A stretch of 64,000 nucleotides of DNA, taken from assembly GCF_016863635.1 (NCBI RefSeq), contig NZ_BOPG01000012.1, positions 62,001 through 126,000 of the forward strand, in the 5' to 3' direction. A model generated the notes under the pieces. That model was not told where the DNA came from. It saw only the letters and a list, made by a program, of their open reading frames with translations, and searched no databases. This document shows positions 1 to 9,074 of this stretch, in pieces; position 1 is the first letter of the stretch, and each line of letters begins with the position of its first letter. The stretch is from Virgisporangium aurantiacum. Lineage in GTDB: Bacteria > Actinomycetota > Actinomycetes > Mycobacteriales > Micromonosporaceae. A program made the translations under genes and the position numbers.

Positions 1-239
1 AGGTCGAGCACCTCGCCCCCGATGCGGATGGCCCCGCTGTCCGGTGTCTCCTGCCCGGACAGCATCTTGACGACCGTGCTCTTTCCGGCGCCGTTGTGCC
101 CGCACAGCGCGTGGATCTCGCCGCGCGCGATGCTGAAGGACGCCCTGCGGACGGCCCGCGTGCTGCCGAAGCTCTTGGTCAGGCCCTCCGCGCGGACCAG
201 CTCCTCGCCGGGCCGCGCGAAGGGCGCTGCCGGGTTCAC
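1..239 (-). CDS. Sugar-type ABC transporter ATP-binding protein (N-terminal part, runs off the window)
   Basis: About the first 79 residues of an ABC ATPase that would energise sugar import at the inner face of the membrane. A Walker A loop (GHNGAGKST) lies near residue 50, and the lead-in 'LTKSFG...AVRRASFSI..GEIHAL' is typical of the ribose/xylose (CUT2) class. I chose the GTG at 239 because it overlaps the stop of the upstream binding-protein gene by 4 bases (GTGA), which implies translational coupling. The signature motif, Walker B and any permease lie beyond base 1. The class assignment is by motif and context only. Confidence 0.85.
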   Translation of the reverse strand, partial: MNPAAPFARPGEELVRAEGLTKSFGSTRAVRRASFSIARGEIHALCGHNGAGKSTVVKMLSGQETPDSGAIRIGGEVLD

Positions 240-1261
240 GCCTTGCTGCACTGTTCCTCGAACTGCGCGACGTTCTGGGCGGTCACCCGGTCTTCCTTGA
301 CGAGTTCCTTCTTCGGCGGGTTCTCCCCGTTGAAGTACCGGATCACGTAGTCGGCGGTCTGCTCGGCGATCGTGCCGGGGTCCTCGGTGGCGGTTCCGTA
401 CAGGGTGCCGGCCTTGATCGCGTCGATGCCCACCTTGAAGCAGTTGCTGGCGGTGACGATGACGCCGGTCTTGCCGCCGACCTCACAGCCGGCCTGCTTC
501 GCCGCCGCGACGATCGGGAGCGCCATGTAGTCGGCCATGCCGAAGGCGCCCTGGATACCCGAGCAGCCGTACTTGGCGAACAGCTGGGTGGCGATCTTGC
601 CGGACAACGTCGGATCCCAGTTGCCGTCCTGGTTGTCGACGACCTTCAACCCCGGCGTCTTGGCCAACTCGGCGTCGAAAGCCTTCATCCGGTCCTGCGA
701 CGCATACCCGGACTTGGTGCCGGTGATCACGATGATGTTGCCGGAGTCCTTGCCCTGGCCCTTCAGCCCTTCGACGAGGTTCTGGGCCGCCGCGATCCCG
801 AGCGCCTCGTTGTCGGAGAGGACCTGCATGACGTCACCGTCGACGGACGGGTCGGGCCGGCCGTCGAAGACGAGCACGGGAATCTTCGCCTGCTTGGCCT
901 TCTTGATCGGCACCACCGTCGAGGAGGTGTCGAGGAGGGCCGCCACGATCAGGTCGGGTTTGTTGGAGATGGCCTGGTTGAAGTTCGTCACCGCGGTGCC
1001 GGGGTCCATCGTGGTGAGGTCGACGACCTTGGCGCCCTGGGACTCGAGCTTCTTGATGAACACGCTGTTGAAGTAGGCGCCCCACGGGTTGTCCTTGCCG
1101 TAGCCGACGAAGTCGATCGTCTTGCCCTTGAGCCCGCCACTGCCCGACGTGGCCGCCTGGTCGCCGGAGGAGTCGTCTCCGCACGCGGCCGTCGTGAGCG
1201 ACACACACAGAAGGACTGCGGCCAGCGTTCGGAACCGGTGCGCGAAATGGACCTGAAACAT
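236..1261 (-). CDS. Sugar-binding lipoprotein of an ABC importer (periplasmic-binding / LacI-like fold)
   Basis: Predicted extracytoplasmic solute-binding protein of 341 residues. It has a lipoprotein signal with lipobox LTTAAC (Cys27) followed by a Gly/Ser/Asp linker. The body has two-lobe type I binding-protein features: 'IDFVGYGKDNPWGAYFNSV' near the start, 'PDLIVAALLDTS' and 'IVITGTKSGYASQDRM' in the middle, and 'VIVTASNCFKVGIDAIKAG' late. It is first in an operon with the ATPase that follows (4-base overlap) and is transcribed divergently from a GAF/PucR regulator, a likely controller. The sugar cannot be named from sequence. Confidence 0.85.
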   Translation of the reverse strand: MFQVHFAHRFRTLAAVLLCVSLTTAACGDDSSGDQAATSGSGGLKGKTIDFVGYGKDNPWGAYFNSVFIKKLESQGAKVVDLTTMDPGTAVTNFNQAISNKPDLIVAALLDTSSTVVPIKKAKQAKIPVLVFDGRPDPSVDGDVMQVLSDNEALGIAAAQNLVEGLKGQGKDSGNIIVITGTKSGYASQDRMKAFDAELAKTPGLKVVDNQDGNWDPTLSGKIATQLFAKYGCSGIQGAFGMADYMALPIVAAAKQAGCEVGGKTGVIVTASNCFKVGIDAIKAGTLYGTATEDPGTIAEQTADYVIRYFNGENPPKKELVKEDRVTAQNVAQFEEQCSKA

Positions 1262-1288
1262 GCCAGACTCCCGATTTACCCGGTGCTT

Positions 1289-1302
1289 GTGATGCGCGTC
1301 AC
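1289..1302. promoter_or_regulatory. Imperfect palindrome between the sugar ABC operon and the PucR gene
   Basis: GTGATGC-GCGTCAC is a 7+7 inverted repeat with one mismatch. It lies 28 bases upstream of the binding-protein ATG and about 75 bases upstream of the regulator start. The position suits an operator, but no second copy was seen, so this is weak. Confidence 0.25.
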
Positions 1303-1375
1303 CACTCCGGGGACTTTAGGGCTGGAGAGACGCTTCGGAGAGAGACGTTCTTGCCACTGTTCATGGGCAGACGGT

Positions 1376-3166
1376 GTGCATATCCTCCACCGTGTGGAAA
1401 ACGCTGATCTCGCGTCGTATCGCATCCGGCGGGAGCGGGAGCTCGGCGCGCTGTACGCGACTGCGCGGTCGTTGACCGCTCTCGGGGAGCTCGACGCGGT
1501 GCTGGAGTCCATCGTCCGCGAGGCGCACGAGCTCGTCGGTACCGACTTCACGTACCTCTCGCTGGTCGACCCCGAGGGCGAGCTGAGGCTGAAGGCGTCG
1601 CAGGGCACGATTTCGCCGTCGTTCAACCAGGCGCACGTGCCCTCGGGAACCGGTGTCGGTGGCCGGGTCATCGCCAGCGGCGCTCCGGCCTGGGTCAGCA
1701 ACTACCTGCAGGCGCGGGATCTCCCGCACGACCGGACCTTCGACGATCTGGTCATTCCCGAGGGCATGGTGGCGTTACTGGGCGTCCCTCTCCTGGTCGG
1801 AGAGGAGGTCATCGGTGTCCTGTTCGCCGCCGACCGCACCGAGCGGCCCTTCGAGCCCGACGAGGTGGCGTTGCTGAGCGCATTCGCCGATCACGCGGCG
1901 ATCGCCCTCAACAACGCCCGGCTGTACGACGAGAGCCGGTCGGCACTCAAGCAGTTGCAGGCCGCATACCTCACGATCGAGCGCCAGGTCGCGATCATGG
2001 AACGGGCGCAGTCCGTCCACGAGTCGCTCACCCACGTGGTGCTCAAGGGTGGCGGCGCCGACGAGATAGCCCGGTTGCTGGTCGACCACCTGCAGGGAGC
2101 GGTCACCGTGTTCGACCGGTCCGGCGCCGTCGTCGCCCGGTGTTCGCTCGACCCGGACCTCGACACCGGCACAGCCCAGCAGCCGTCCGACGGCGCGGTC
2201 GAACAGGCCCGCCGGTCCGGACGATGGGCGACGACCACCGACAGCACCGGTCGGTGGCACACCGCGGCAACCGTGCAGGCGGGCGACACCTACCTCGGCG
2301 CGGTTCTGCTGACGCGGGTGGAGGCGCCCACACCGGTCGACATCCGCACGGTGGAGCGCGCCGCACAGATCATGGGACTGCTGATTCTCAAGGACACCGC
2401 CGTCGCCGAGGCCGAGGAACGGGTCCGGGGCGAACTGCTCACCGAACTCCTGGTCTCCGCCCCACCGGTGGGTTCCGCCCAGCGGGCGCGCGCTCATGCC
2501 CGGGGCGTCGACATCGCGTCGCTGAACGTCGTCGTCGTCGCGATGTCGGAGACCAGATCCGCCTCCGACGTCGGCCGTCGACTGCGTGCGCTGTCCTCGG
2601 AATGGAACGGGCTCGCCGGGGAACACCGGGGTCGCGCGACGCTCCTCGCCGCGGCGTCCGAGCCCGCCCTGGTCGCGGAGACGGTGCACGCCCGACTCCG
2701 TAAGGAGCTCGGGTCGGCGGTCCGGGTGGTCGCGGAGCGGGTCGCCGACGACAACTGGGGACGGGCGTTCGAGCTGGCCAGCAGGTGCTGCGACCTCATG
2801 CGGAACCTGGGCGTGACCGATCTCGGGTCGACGGCAGAGCGGTACGCCATGTTCGCCCTGCTGTTCGACACCGACCGCGCACAGGACCTCGACCGGTTCG
2901 TCACGGACACGCTGGGGCCGCTGCTCGTCTACGACGTGCGGAGGTCGACACAGCTGGTGGTCACCCTGTCGTCGTACTTCGGAAACTCCGGGAACCTCAC
3001 CCGGACGGCCAAAGCACTGCGGGTACACATGAACACCCTGCTCAAGCGGCTCGACCGGGTCGAGGGCATCCTCGGCGACGACTGGCGCGCGCCCGACCGG
3101 GCCCTGCAGCTCCAGATGGCGCTGCGGCTGCACGGTCTGCGGACGCAGACCGGCCGGACCACATGA
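1376..3166 (+). CDS. GAF-domain PucR-family transcriptional regulator
   Basis: Cytoplasmic regulator of about 596 residues. A GAF sensor domain occupies roughly residues 25-180 ('ELDAVLESIVREAHELVGTD' through 'LSAFADHAAIALNNARLYDES'). A central region has the look of the CdaR GGDEF-like domain. The C-terminus carries the PucR-type helix-turn-helix ('NSGNLTRTAKALRVHMNTLL', near residues 540-575). The open frame extends upstream to 1238, inside the divergent gene; I prefer the GTG at 1376, with a GTG at 1394 as alternative, because no clear ribosome-binding site decides. Its position suggests control of the divergent sugar importer. Confidence 0.85.
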   Translation: MHILHRVENADLASYRIRRERELGALYATARSLTALGELDAVLESIVREAHELVGTDFTYLSLVDPEGELRLKASQGTISPSFNQAHVPSGTGVGGRVIASGAPAWVSNYLQARDLPHDRTFDDLVIPEGMVALLGVPLLVGEEVIGVLFAADRTERPFEPDEVALLSAFADHAAIALNNARLYDESRSALKQLQAAYLTIERQVAIMERAQSVHESLTHVVLKGGGADEIARLLVDHLQGAVTVFDRSGAVVARCSLDPDLDTGTAQQPSDGAVEQARRSGRWATTTDSTGRWHTAATVQAGDTYLGAVLLTRVEAPTPVDIRTVERAAQIMGLLILKDTAVAEAEERVRGELLTELLVSAPPVGSAQRARAHARGVDIASLNVVVVAMSETRSASDVGRRLRALSSEWNGLAGEHRGRATLLAAASEPALVAETVHARLRKELGSAVRVVAERVADDNWGRAFELASRCCDLMRNLGVTDLGSTAERYAMFALLFDTDRAQDLDRFVTDTLGPLLVYDVRRSTQLVVTLSSYFGNSGNLTRTAKALRVHMNTLLKRLDRVEGILGDDWRAPDRALQLQMALRLHGLRTQTGRTT

Positions 3167-3182
3167 CGCGGACGCCGGCCGA

Positions 3183-3660
3183 TCACGACTCGGTTGCGGC
3201 CCCGAAGAAGCCCATGGCGAAGGGCACCCAGAAGGCGAGCCAGAGAACAAACGCGATCCAGCCGATGATGACGCCGGCCAAGGCCACGCCGCTCCCTTTC
3301 TGGAGGTACGGCTGGAGGATCCGAAACACCCCTTCGCGATCCTCGGGTGCGACTCCCACCGGACGGTGCACCATCTGGCGGGCGCCCTCTACCCGCTGCC
3401 GGATCTGCTTGCGGGCGACGTGGCCCATGATCGCCCCGATCAGGGCCGGGAAGCCGCACACGAACAATCCGCACAGCGAGATGACCAGGCTCGCCACCGC
3501 AAGCGTCTTGGCCCGCGGGTAGAGGTCGAGCCCGGCAGTGGGCAGGCGAGGCCGGTATCGCGTGCCCGGGGTGAGCCTGGTACCCAGGGGCAGCATACGC
3601 CTGGTTCGCAGCCGGCCACGACGGATCTTGCGGACCACCGGGTTGCTGTGGGTAGGACAT
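3183..3660 (-). pseudogene. DUF4190-like membrane protein, frameshifted
   Basis: From the ATG at 3660 the product begins with a Pro/Gln/Tyr-rich tail ('MSYPQQPGG...') typical of actinobacterial DUF4190 proteins. The expected membrane part ('YPRAKTLAVASLVISLCGLF', two or three hydrophobic segments, 'GHVARKQIRQ') continues in a different frame to the stop at 3183. One base gained, or two lost, between about 3510 and 3560 explains this; removing one C from the CCCC at about 3568-3571 (minus strand) also gives one continuous frame. The repaired product would be about 158 residues. True decay and an assembly indel cannot be told apart here. The gene is convergent with the PucR regulator. Confidence 0.65.
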
Positions 3661-3775
3661 GTCGACGCTCCACGCCGTGAAATGGCCCGGTGTCCCGCTA
3701 AGGACCGGCTCGGGCCAGCGTAAACATGGCGGTCCACTGCAGAAGTCACCGCAGTTGCCCGATGTCGGACGGCCT

Positions 3776-4477
3776 CTAAAGGAGCTCCTCCGCCGCATCC
3801 TTCAACGAGGTCAGGACGCCGCGGGTGTGCGGCGTGTCCGGGAGCACGGCGAGGAGCAGTGGAGTGCTCGAGAACGACGTCTGGTGGATCATCAGGCGGC
3901 GAACCCATTCCATGCCCGCCGCCGACTCGGCAACCGCATCGGTGGCGCCGCCGCTGCGCACCCAGTTACCGAGCGCCGAGCGATGGATCGCGTCGATGAG
4001 GGCCGCGAGGGCGATCGGCTGGAACGACGGGGTGTCGGGCGGAAGGTGATCGCGTAGGAACGCACGGGTCAGCGCCACGTACCGCTCGTGTTCGACGATT
4101 TCCCGCTTGCGCAACTCGGGCACGATGCGCGTCAGTTTGTACCGTCGCAGGGCCAGTTCGGGCCGGCTGAGGAAGTCGCGCAGGGACTCCTCCGTGGCCG
4201 CGATGACGGCATCGACCGGATCCGTGCCGGGAGCGGATTCGACGAGACACCGCTCCACCAGCCCGAGGCGTTCGGTGTGGTCCGGGAACACCAGTTCGTC
4301 TTTGCTTTCGAAGTGCCGGAAGACGGTGCGACGCGACACGCTGGACGCCTCGGCGACGGCTTCGACGGTGACGTTCGCGTACCCCTCCTTCAGGAACAGG
4401 GCCATCGCCGTCTCCGAGATCCGGTACTTGGTCTCGAGTATTCTTCCGGAAGTCACCGACAGGTGCCCTATCCTCAC
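3776..4477 (-). CDS. TetR-family transcriptional regulator, last gene of the tannase/Liv operon
   Basis: About 233 residues. The N-terminal TetR DNA-binding domain is clear ('ISETAMALFLKEGYANVTVE', then 'ASSVSRRTVFRHFESKDEL', residues 12-64), followed by a helical ligand-binding domain. The GTG at 4477 overlaps the upstream permease stop by 4 bases, so I chose it; an in-frame GTG at 4456 and an ATG at 4513 are alternatives. Co-transcription with an esterase and a branched-chain-type importer suggests it senses the imported compound and regulates the operon, perhaps through the palindrome at 10779-10802. That link is inference. Confidence 0.85.
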   Translation of the reverse strand: MRIGHLSVTSGRILETKYRISETAMALFLKEGYANVTVEAVAEASSVSRRTVFRHFESKDELVFPDHTERLGLVERCLVESAPGTDPVDAVIAATEESLRDFLSRPELALRRYKLTRIVPELRKREIVEHERYVALTRAFLRDHLPPDTPSFQPIALAALIDAIHRSALGNWVRSGGATDAVAESAAGMEWVRRLMIHQTSFSSTPLLLAVLPDTPHTRGVLTSLKDAAEELL

Positions 4478-5487
4478 TTGGTGTCGCGCGAGCGCTGCCG
4501 CCGGGCCAGCCATTGGCCCCGAACGGTACCCCAGATTCCACGACGGAACAGCAGCACCACCAGCACGAAGACGGTGCCGGTGACCAGGTCGATGCCGTGG
4601 AAGCCGGACGAGGCGAGGTAGTCGGCGAGCATCACGTTCAGGAACGCACCCACGGTCCCTCCCCACAGGGTTCCGATGCCGCCGAGCACCGTCATCAGCA
4701 CGACTTCGCCCGAGGTGCTCCAGTGCAGTTCGGTCAGCGCGACGAAACCGTGGTTGATGGCGAACACGCCGCCGGCCAGGCCGGTCAGTCCGGCCGACAG
4801 CACGAACGCGATGACCTTGTACTTCTCCACTTCGTAGCCGAGGGCCCGGGCCCGCTGGCTGTTGTCGCGGATCGCCACCAGGACCCGTCCGAACGGCGAG
4901 TGCACGATGCGCCAGGCCGCCCACATGCCGAGCAGGAGGATCGGCAGGGCCGCGTAGTAGAAGTAGAACGACTCCGTCTCGATCAGCTCGATGCCGAAGA
5001 ACGTCCGGGGCACGCCCTGCAGCCCGTTCTCGCCGCCGGTCAGGTCGCTCCACCGGTAGCCGATGAAGTAGACCATCTGCGCGAAGGCGAGGGTCACCAT
5101 GGCGAAGTAGATCCCGGACCGGCGCACCGACACGTACCCGATGGGTAGGGCGAGGATCATCGCGAACACCGCGCCGCCGAGGACGGCCACCGGAAACGGC
5201 ACGCCGTAGTGCGTCGCGATCAACCCGGTCACGTACGCCGAACTGCCCCAGAACGCCGCGTGGCCGAAGGAGAGCAGGCCCGTGTAGCCGAGGAGGATGT
5301 CGAGGGCGATCGCGAACAGTGCCAGCGACACGATGTCCATCGCCACCGGCGGATAGACGAACCAGGGCAGCGCCAGCGCCGCCGTGAGGCCGACGGCCAG
5401 CAGGATCCATCGCAGCTTCGGGCCGCTGCGCACCGGACGGCTGTCCGCCCGGACGACCGGGGCCTCGGTAACGACGGGGTGAGTCAT
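4474..5487 (-). CDS. livM: Branched-chain amino acid-type ABC permease (LivM family)
   Basis: Integral membrane permease of 337 residues with about ten hydrophobic segments and the LivM signature region ('LDILLGYTGLLSFGHAAFWG') near residue 60. It pairs with the upstream LivH-type permease to form the membrane channel of a HAAT-family importer. Its ATG overlaps the livH stop by 4 bases, and its own stop overlaps the tetR start. Family members transport Leu/Ile/Val, amides, urea or aromatic acids; the linked tannase-like esterase points to an aromatic substrate. Confidence 0.9.
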   Translation of the reverse strand: MTHPVVTEAPVVRADSRPVRSGPKLRWILLAVGLTAALALPWFVYPPVAMDIVSLALFAIALDILLGYTGLLSFGHAAFWGSSAYVTGLIATHYGVPFPVAVLGGAVFAMILALPIGYVSVRRSGIYFAMVTLAFAQMVYFIGYRWSDLTGGENGLQGVPRTFFGIELIETESFYFYYAALPILLLGMWAAWRIVHSPFGRVLVAIRDNSQRARALGYEVEKYKVIAFVLSAGLTGLAGGVFAINHGFVALTELHWSTSGEVVLMTVLGGIGTLWGGTVGAFLNVMLADYLASSGFHGIDLVTGTVFVLVVLLFRRGIWGTVRGQWLARRQRSRDTK

Positions 5488-6356
5488 GCGGTCGCCTCCT
5501 TGCGTCCGAACAAACCGGCGGGCCGGACGAGGATGATCAGCGCCATCAGGACGAAGATGAGGATCTGCGCGAACGTCGGGGCGTAGGCCTGTCCGAACGC
5601 CTCCACCAGGCCCACCAGGAAACCCGCGAGCACCGCGCCGGAGATCGACCCGAGCCCGCCGATGACCACGACCGCGAAGAGAATGATCGCGAAGTTGTTG
5701 CCCATCTCGGCGGTGATCGCCCGGAACGGTGCCGCGAGCACGCCGGCCAGGCCGGCGAGCGCGACCCCGAAACCGAAGACCGGGGTCACCCAGCGACCCA
5801 CGTTGATGCCGAGGGCCCGGGCGAGGTCGGGCTTCTCGGTCGCCGCCCGCACGATCATGCCGACCCTGGTCCGCGTCATCACCAACCAGACGAGCACGCA
5901 GATCGCCACGGAGAACAGCAGGACGAACAACTGGTAGCGCGGCAGCACGACGCCGGCCAGGTCGAACCGGCCCTGAAGGGCCTTCGGAAGCCGGTACGGC
6001 AGCCCCGAGACGCCGTACCGCTGCTTGACCAACTCGACGAGGACCAGCGTGAGACCGAACGTGAGCAAGAAGTTGTAGAGCGGGTCGAGCCGGAGCAGCC
6101 ATTGCACGAGCAGCCGCTCCACCGCGACGCCGAAGACGAACATCAGCACCGGAACCAGCAGCAGCGACCACCACAGCGCGAGATCGAGCGAGTCGAGCAG
6201 GACGGCCGCGGTGACCGCGCCGAGCATGTAGAACGCGCCGTGGGCGAAGTTCACCACGCCGAGGACGCCGAAGATGATCGCCAGTCCGAGGGCGGCCAGC
6301 GCGTAGAAGCTGCCGGCCGCCAGTCCCTGCACGGTGTACTGCAGGAACGCGTTCAC
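5484..6356 (-). CDS. livH: Branched-chain amino acid-type ABC permease (LivH family)
   Basis: Membrane permease of 290 residues with about eight hydrophobic segments and typical LivH motifs ('LAIIFGVLGVVNFAHGAFYM' near residue 25, 'GLGSISGAVLAGFLVGLVEA' near 230). The GTG start at 6356 shares bases with the upstream binding-protein stop (ATGTGA), and the stop overlaps the livM start. It is the partner permease of livM. Confidence 0.9.
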   Translation of the reverse strand: MNAFLQYTVQGLAAGSFYALAALGLAIIFGVLGVVNFAHGAFYMLGAVTAAVLLDSLDLALWWSLLLVPVLMFVFGVAVERLLVQWLLRLDPLYNFLLTFGLTLVLVELVKQRYGVSGLPYRLPKALQGRFDLAGVVLPRYQLFVLLFSVAICVLVWLVMTRTRVGMIVRAATEKPDLARALGINVGRWVTPVFGFGVALAGLAGVLAAPFRAITAEMGNNFAIILFAVVVIGGLGSISGAVLAGFLVGLVEAFGQAYAPTFAQILIFVLMALIILVRPAGLFGRKEATA

Positions 6357-7597
6357 ATCGAGCAGCCCGACGCCTCAGCGGGAGGGAACGCCTTCGCCGC
6401 GGGAATCGTGGTCACGATCTCCTCGTAATCCCAGTCCTCCTTGACGTCGGCCGGCTTCTTGACCCGCACGAGGTAGGCGTCGTGGACGACGGAGTGGTCC
6501 TTGGCGCGGATCTCGCCGTTGCGCAGGAACACGTCGTTGAGCTTCTTGCCTTCGAGCTTGCCGATCACCTTGTCGGCGTCGTCGGTGCCGGCCGCCTGGA
6601 CCGCCTCCAGGTACTGGGTCGCCGCGGAGTAGTTGCCGGCGTGTTCGAAGGACGGGCGGGTGCCGGTCTCGGCCTTGAACCGGTCGGCCCAGGCGCGCGA
6701 CTCGGCGTCCATGTTCCAGTACCAGGCGTCGGTGAAGAGCGTGCCGGCGAACTGTTCCACGCCCAACGAGTGGATGTCGTTGATGAGCATCAGCCCCACG
6801 GCCAGCTCGATACCCTTCTCCTTCAACCCCGACTCGTTGAACTGCTTGACGAAGTTGATCAGGTCACCGCCGGCGTGCATCGTGCCGATCACGTCGGGAT
6901 TGGTGCTGCCGGCCTTGGTGAGGAAGGTCGCGAAGTTCTCGTTCGGGAACGGCGTGGGAATGGTGCCCTGCACCGCGCCACCCGCCTTCTTGACCGCGTC
7001 GGTGAACGACTTGGTCATGTTCTGACCGAACTCGTAGTCGGGGTAGACGATGTTCCAGTTCTTGCCGCCGTTCTCGGTGACCGTCGTGCCGGTGCCGTTG
7101 GCGAGCATGTAGGTGTTGTAGGCCCACTGGAACGTGTACTTGTTGCATTGGGCGCCGGTCAGGGCGGTGGTCGCCGCGCTCACGTCGAGAAACAGCTTCT
7201 TGTGGTTCTTCGCCTGGGTGGCGACGGCCAGGGCGGCCGACGAGGTCGGCACGTCGAGGATGACGTCGGCCCCGCCGCGCTCGTACAGCTCCGAAGCCTT
7301 GGTGTTGGCGATGTCGGGCTTGTTCTGGTGGTCGGTCGACGTCACCTCGATCTTGTCGACGACCGCCTTGTCGCCGTACTTCTTCTTGAAGTCGGCAACG
7401 GCCATCTTGACCGCCTTGACGGTGTTGGGTCCCGACGCGTCCTTGTAGATCCCGGACTGGTCGTTGAGTACGGCCAGCACCAGCTTGTCTCCGGAGAAGT
7501 CGCCGCCCGACGCCCCGGGTCCGCCGCCGCCACAGGCGCCGAGTAGCAGTGCGGTCGTCAGGGCCGAAGCACCGGCCCACGTTCGCGTGCCCTTCAT
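6353..7597 (-). CDS. Substrate-binding lipoprotein of the Liv-type importer
   Basis: 414-residue lipoprotein (lipobox LLGAC, Cys22) of the periplasmic-binding protein type I, LivK-like family. Typical parts: 'LVLAVLNDQSGIYKDASGPN' after the signal, 'VDVILDVPTSSAALAV'-type lobe motifs and 'WNIVYPDYEFGQNMTKSF' in the second lobe. It delivers ligand to the LivH/LivM channel. A good ribosome-binding site (GGGGAG) precedes the ATG at 7597. The ligand is unknown; aromatic acids are favoured by the linked tannase-like gene, which is inference. Confidence 0.88.
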   Translation of the reverse strand: MKGTRTWAGASALTTALLLGACGGGGPGASGGDFSGDKLVLAVLNDQSGIYKDASGPNTVKAVKMAVADFKKKYGDKAVVDKIEVTSTDHQNKPDIANTKASELYERGGADVILDVPTSSAALAVATQAKNHKKLFLDVSAATTALTGAQCNKYTFQWAYNTYMLANGTGTTVTENGGKNWNIVYPDYEFGQNMTKSFTDAVKKAGGAVQGTIPTPFPNENFATFLTKAGSTNPDVIGTMHAGGDLINFVKQFNESGLKEKGIELAVGLMLINDIHSLGVEQFAGTLFTDAWYWNMDAESRAWADRFKAETGTRPSFEHAGNYSAATQYLEAVQAAGTDDADKVIGKLEGKKLNDVFLRNGEIRAKDHSVVHDAYLVRVKKPADVKEDWDYEEIVTTIPAAKAFPPAEASGCSM

Positions 7598-7615
7598 GAA
7601 GTTTCTCCCCAGTGG

Positions 7616-8308
7616 TCAGATGCCGAGGTGTTTCAGAAGTTCGCCCTCGCGGCGCCGGAATTCGGAGTTGTCGAGGGTCTCCACGATGCGTCCCTGGCTG
7701 AGCAGGTAGTGCCGGTCGGCCACGGTGGCCGCGAACTTGACGTTCTGCTCGATGAGCAGCACGCCGGCACCGGTGGCCTTGATTTCGCGGATGATCGTCC
7801 CGATCCGGGCCACGACCACCGGGGCGAGGCCCTCGGACGGCTCGTCCATGAGCAACAGGCGGGCACCGGTCCGCAGCGCCCGGGCGATGGCCAGCATCTG
7901 CTGCTCCCCGCCGGACAGCGTGGTACCCGACGCCTTGCGACGCTCGGCGAGTACCGGGAACGCCTCGTAGACCCGGTCCAGGGGCCAGGCCCGGTCGGAA
8001 ACCGTGGGCGGGAGGAGCAGGTTCTCCTCCACCGTGAGGCTGGCGTAGATACCGCGGTCGTCCTGGACCCAGCCCATGCCGGCGCGGGCCCGCTGGTGCG
8101 CCGGCATGCGGGTGACGTCGCGGCCGAGGAACCGCACGGTGCCGCGAACCTGCGCGTGCAGGCCGATCAGGCATCGCACCGTGGTCGTCTTGCCGGCGCC
8201 GTTGCGGCCGGCCAGCGCGACGACCTCGCCCGCGCCGACGCGTACGTCCACCCCGTGCAGCGCCTGCGCCTGGCCGTACCACGCCTGGAGACCGGTGACC
8301 TCAAGCAT
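7616..8308 (-). CDS. livF: Liv-type ABC transporter ATPase (LivF family)
   Basis: 230-residue ATPase with Walker A (GRNGAGKTT, about residue 34), signature LSGGEQQML and Walker B 'LLLMDEPSEGLAP', the last two being typical of LivF. The ATG at 8308 overlaps the livG stop by 8 bases. Together with livG it forms the ATPase pair of the importer. The longer upstream frame runs through livG and is not the start. Confidence 0.92.
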   Translation of the reverse strand: MLEVTGLQAWYGQAQALHGVDVRVGAGEVVALAGRNGAGKTTTVRCLIGLHAQVRGTVRFLGRDVTRMPAHQRARAGMGWVQDDRGIYASLTVEENLLLPPTVSDRAWPLDRVYEAFPVLAERRKASGTTLSGGEQQMLAIARALRTGARLLLMDEPSEGLAPVVVARIGTIIREIKATGAGVLLIEQNVKFAATVADRHYLLSQGRIVETLDNSEFRRREGELLKHLGI

Positions 8309-9074
8309 GGTCGGCCTCGCCCAGGTAGGCGGTGATGACCCGTTCGTCGTTGCGCACCTCGTCGTAGTCACCCTCCGCCAGGACCTTGCCCTGCTGCAGC
8401 ACCGTCACCCGGTCGGCCAGGCTGCCGACGACGTGCATGTTGTGGTCGACCAGCACCACCGTGCGGCCGGCCGCGATGCGGCGGACCAGCTCGATGGTGC
8501 GGTCGACGTCCTCGGTGCCCATCCCGGCCGTCGGCTCGTCGAGGAGCATCACCGGCGGGTCCAGCGCCAACGCCAGTGACAGCTCCAGCGCGCGTTTCTG
8601 CCCGTACGCGAGCAGTCCGACCGGCTTGTCCGCGAGTGGCGTCAGCCCCACCTGTCCGAGCAGTTCGTCCACGCGGACCTGATTCCTTCCCAGCAGCTTC
8701 TCCGACCGCCAGAACCGGAATCCCTGTCGGGTGGGTCCCTGCAGGGCCAGTTCCACATGCTCGCGGCTCGTCATGCTGTCGAAGAGGCTGGTGATCTGGA
8801 ACGACCGGGCGACGCCCCGGCGCGCGATCTGCTCCGGCGGCCGGCCGGTGACGTCCTCCTCGAACACCGTGATGGTTCCGGACGTCGGTGCGAGGAAGCC
8901 GGTCAACAGGTTGAACAGGGTCGTCTTCCCCGCACCGTTGGGGCCCACCAGCGCGTGCACGGTTCCTTCGCGAACCTCCAGGTTCACGGAGTCGACCGCC
9001 CGAAAGCCCCGGAAAACCTTGGTCAGGGCCTGCGTGCGCACCGCGACGCGCTCGTCCGCCGTCTCCTTGCTCAC
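8301..9074 (-). CDS. livG: Liv-type ABC transporter ATPase (LivG family)
   Basis: 257-residue ATPase with Walker A (GPNGAGKTTLFNLLTG), the LivG-type signature variant 'LLAYGQKRALEL' and Walker B 'VMLLDEPTAGM'. I chose the GTG at 9074 because it overlaps the stop of the tannase-like gene by 4 bases (GTGA), although an in-frame GTG at 9083 also exists. Operon partner of livF, livH, livM and the binding protein. Confidence 0.92.
   Translation of the reverse strand: MSKETADERVAVRTQALTKVFRGFRAVDSVNLEVREGTVHALVGPNGAGKTTLFNLLTGFLAPTSGTITVFEEDVTGRPPEQIARRGVARSFQITSLFDSMTSREHVELALQGPTRQGFRFWRSEKLLGRNQVRVDELLGQVGLTPLADKPVGLLAYGQKRALELSLALALDPPVMLLDEPTAGMGTEDVDRTIELVRRIAAGRTVVLVDHNMHVVGSLADRVTVLQQGKVLAEGDYDEVRNDERVITAYLGEADHA

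Noticed and set aside
1775..3250. Long open frame (491 codons) antisense to the PucR gene
   Set aside because: Its composition (Arg/Gly/Pro-rich, no domain) is that of a shadow frame in high-GC DNA; the PucR frame has clear GAF and HTH domains.
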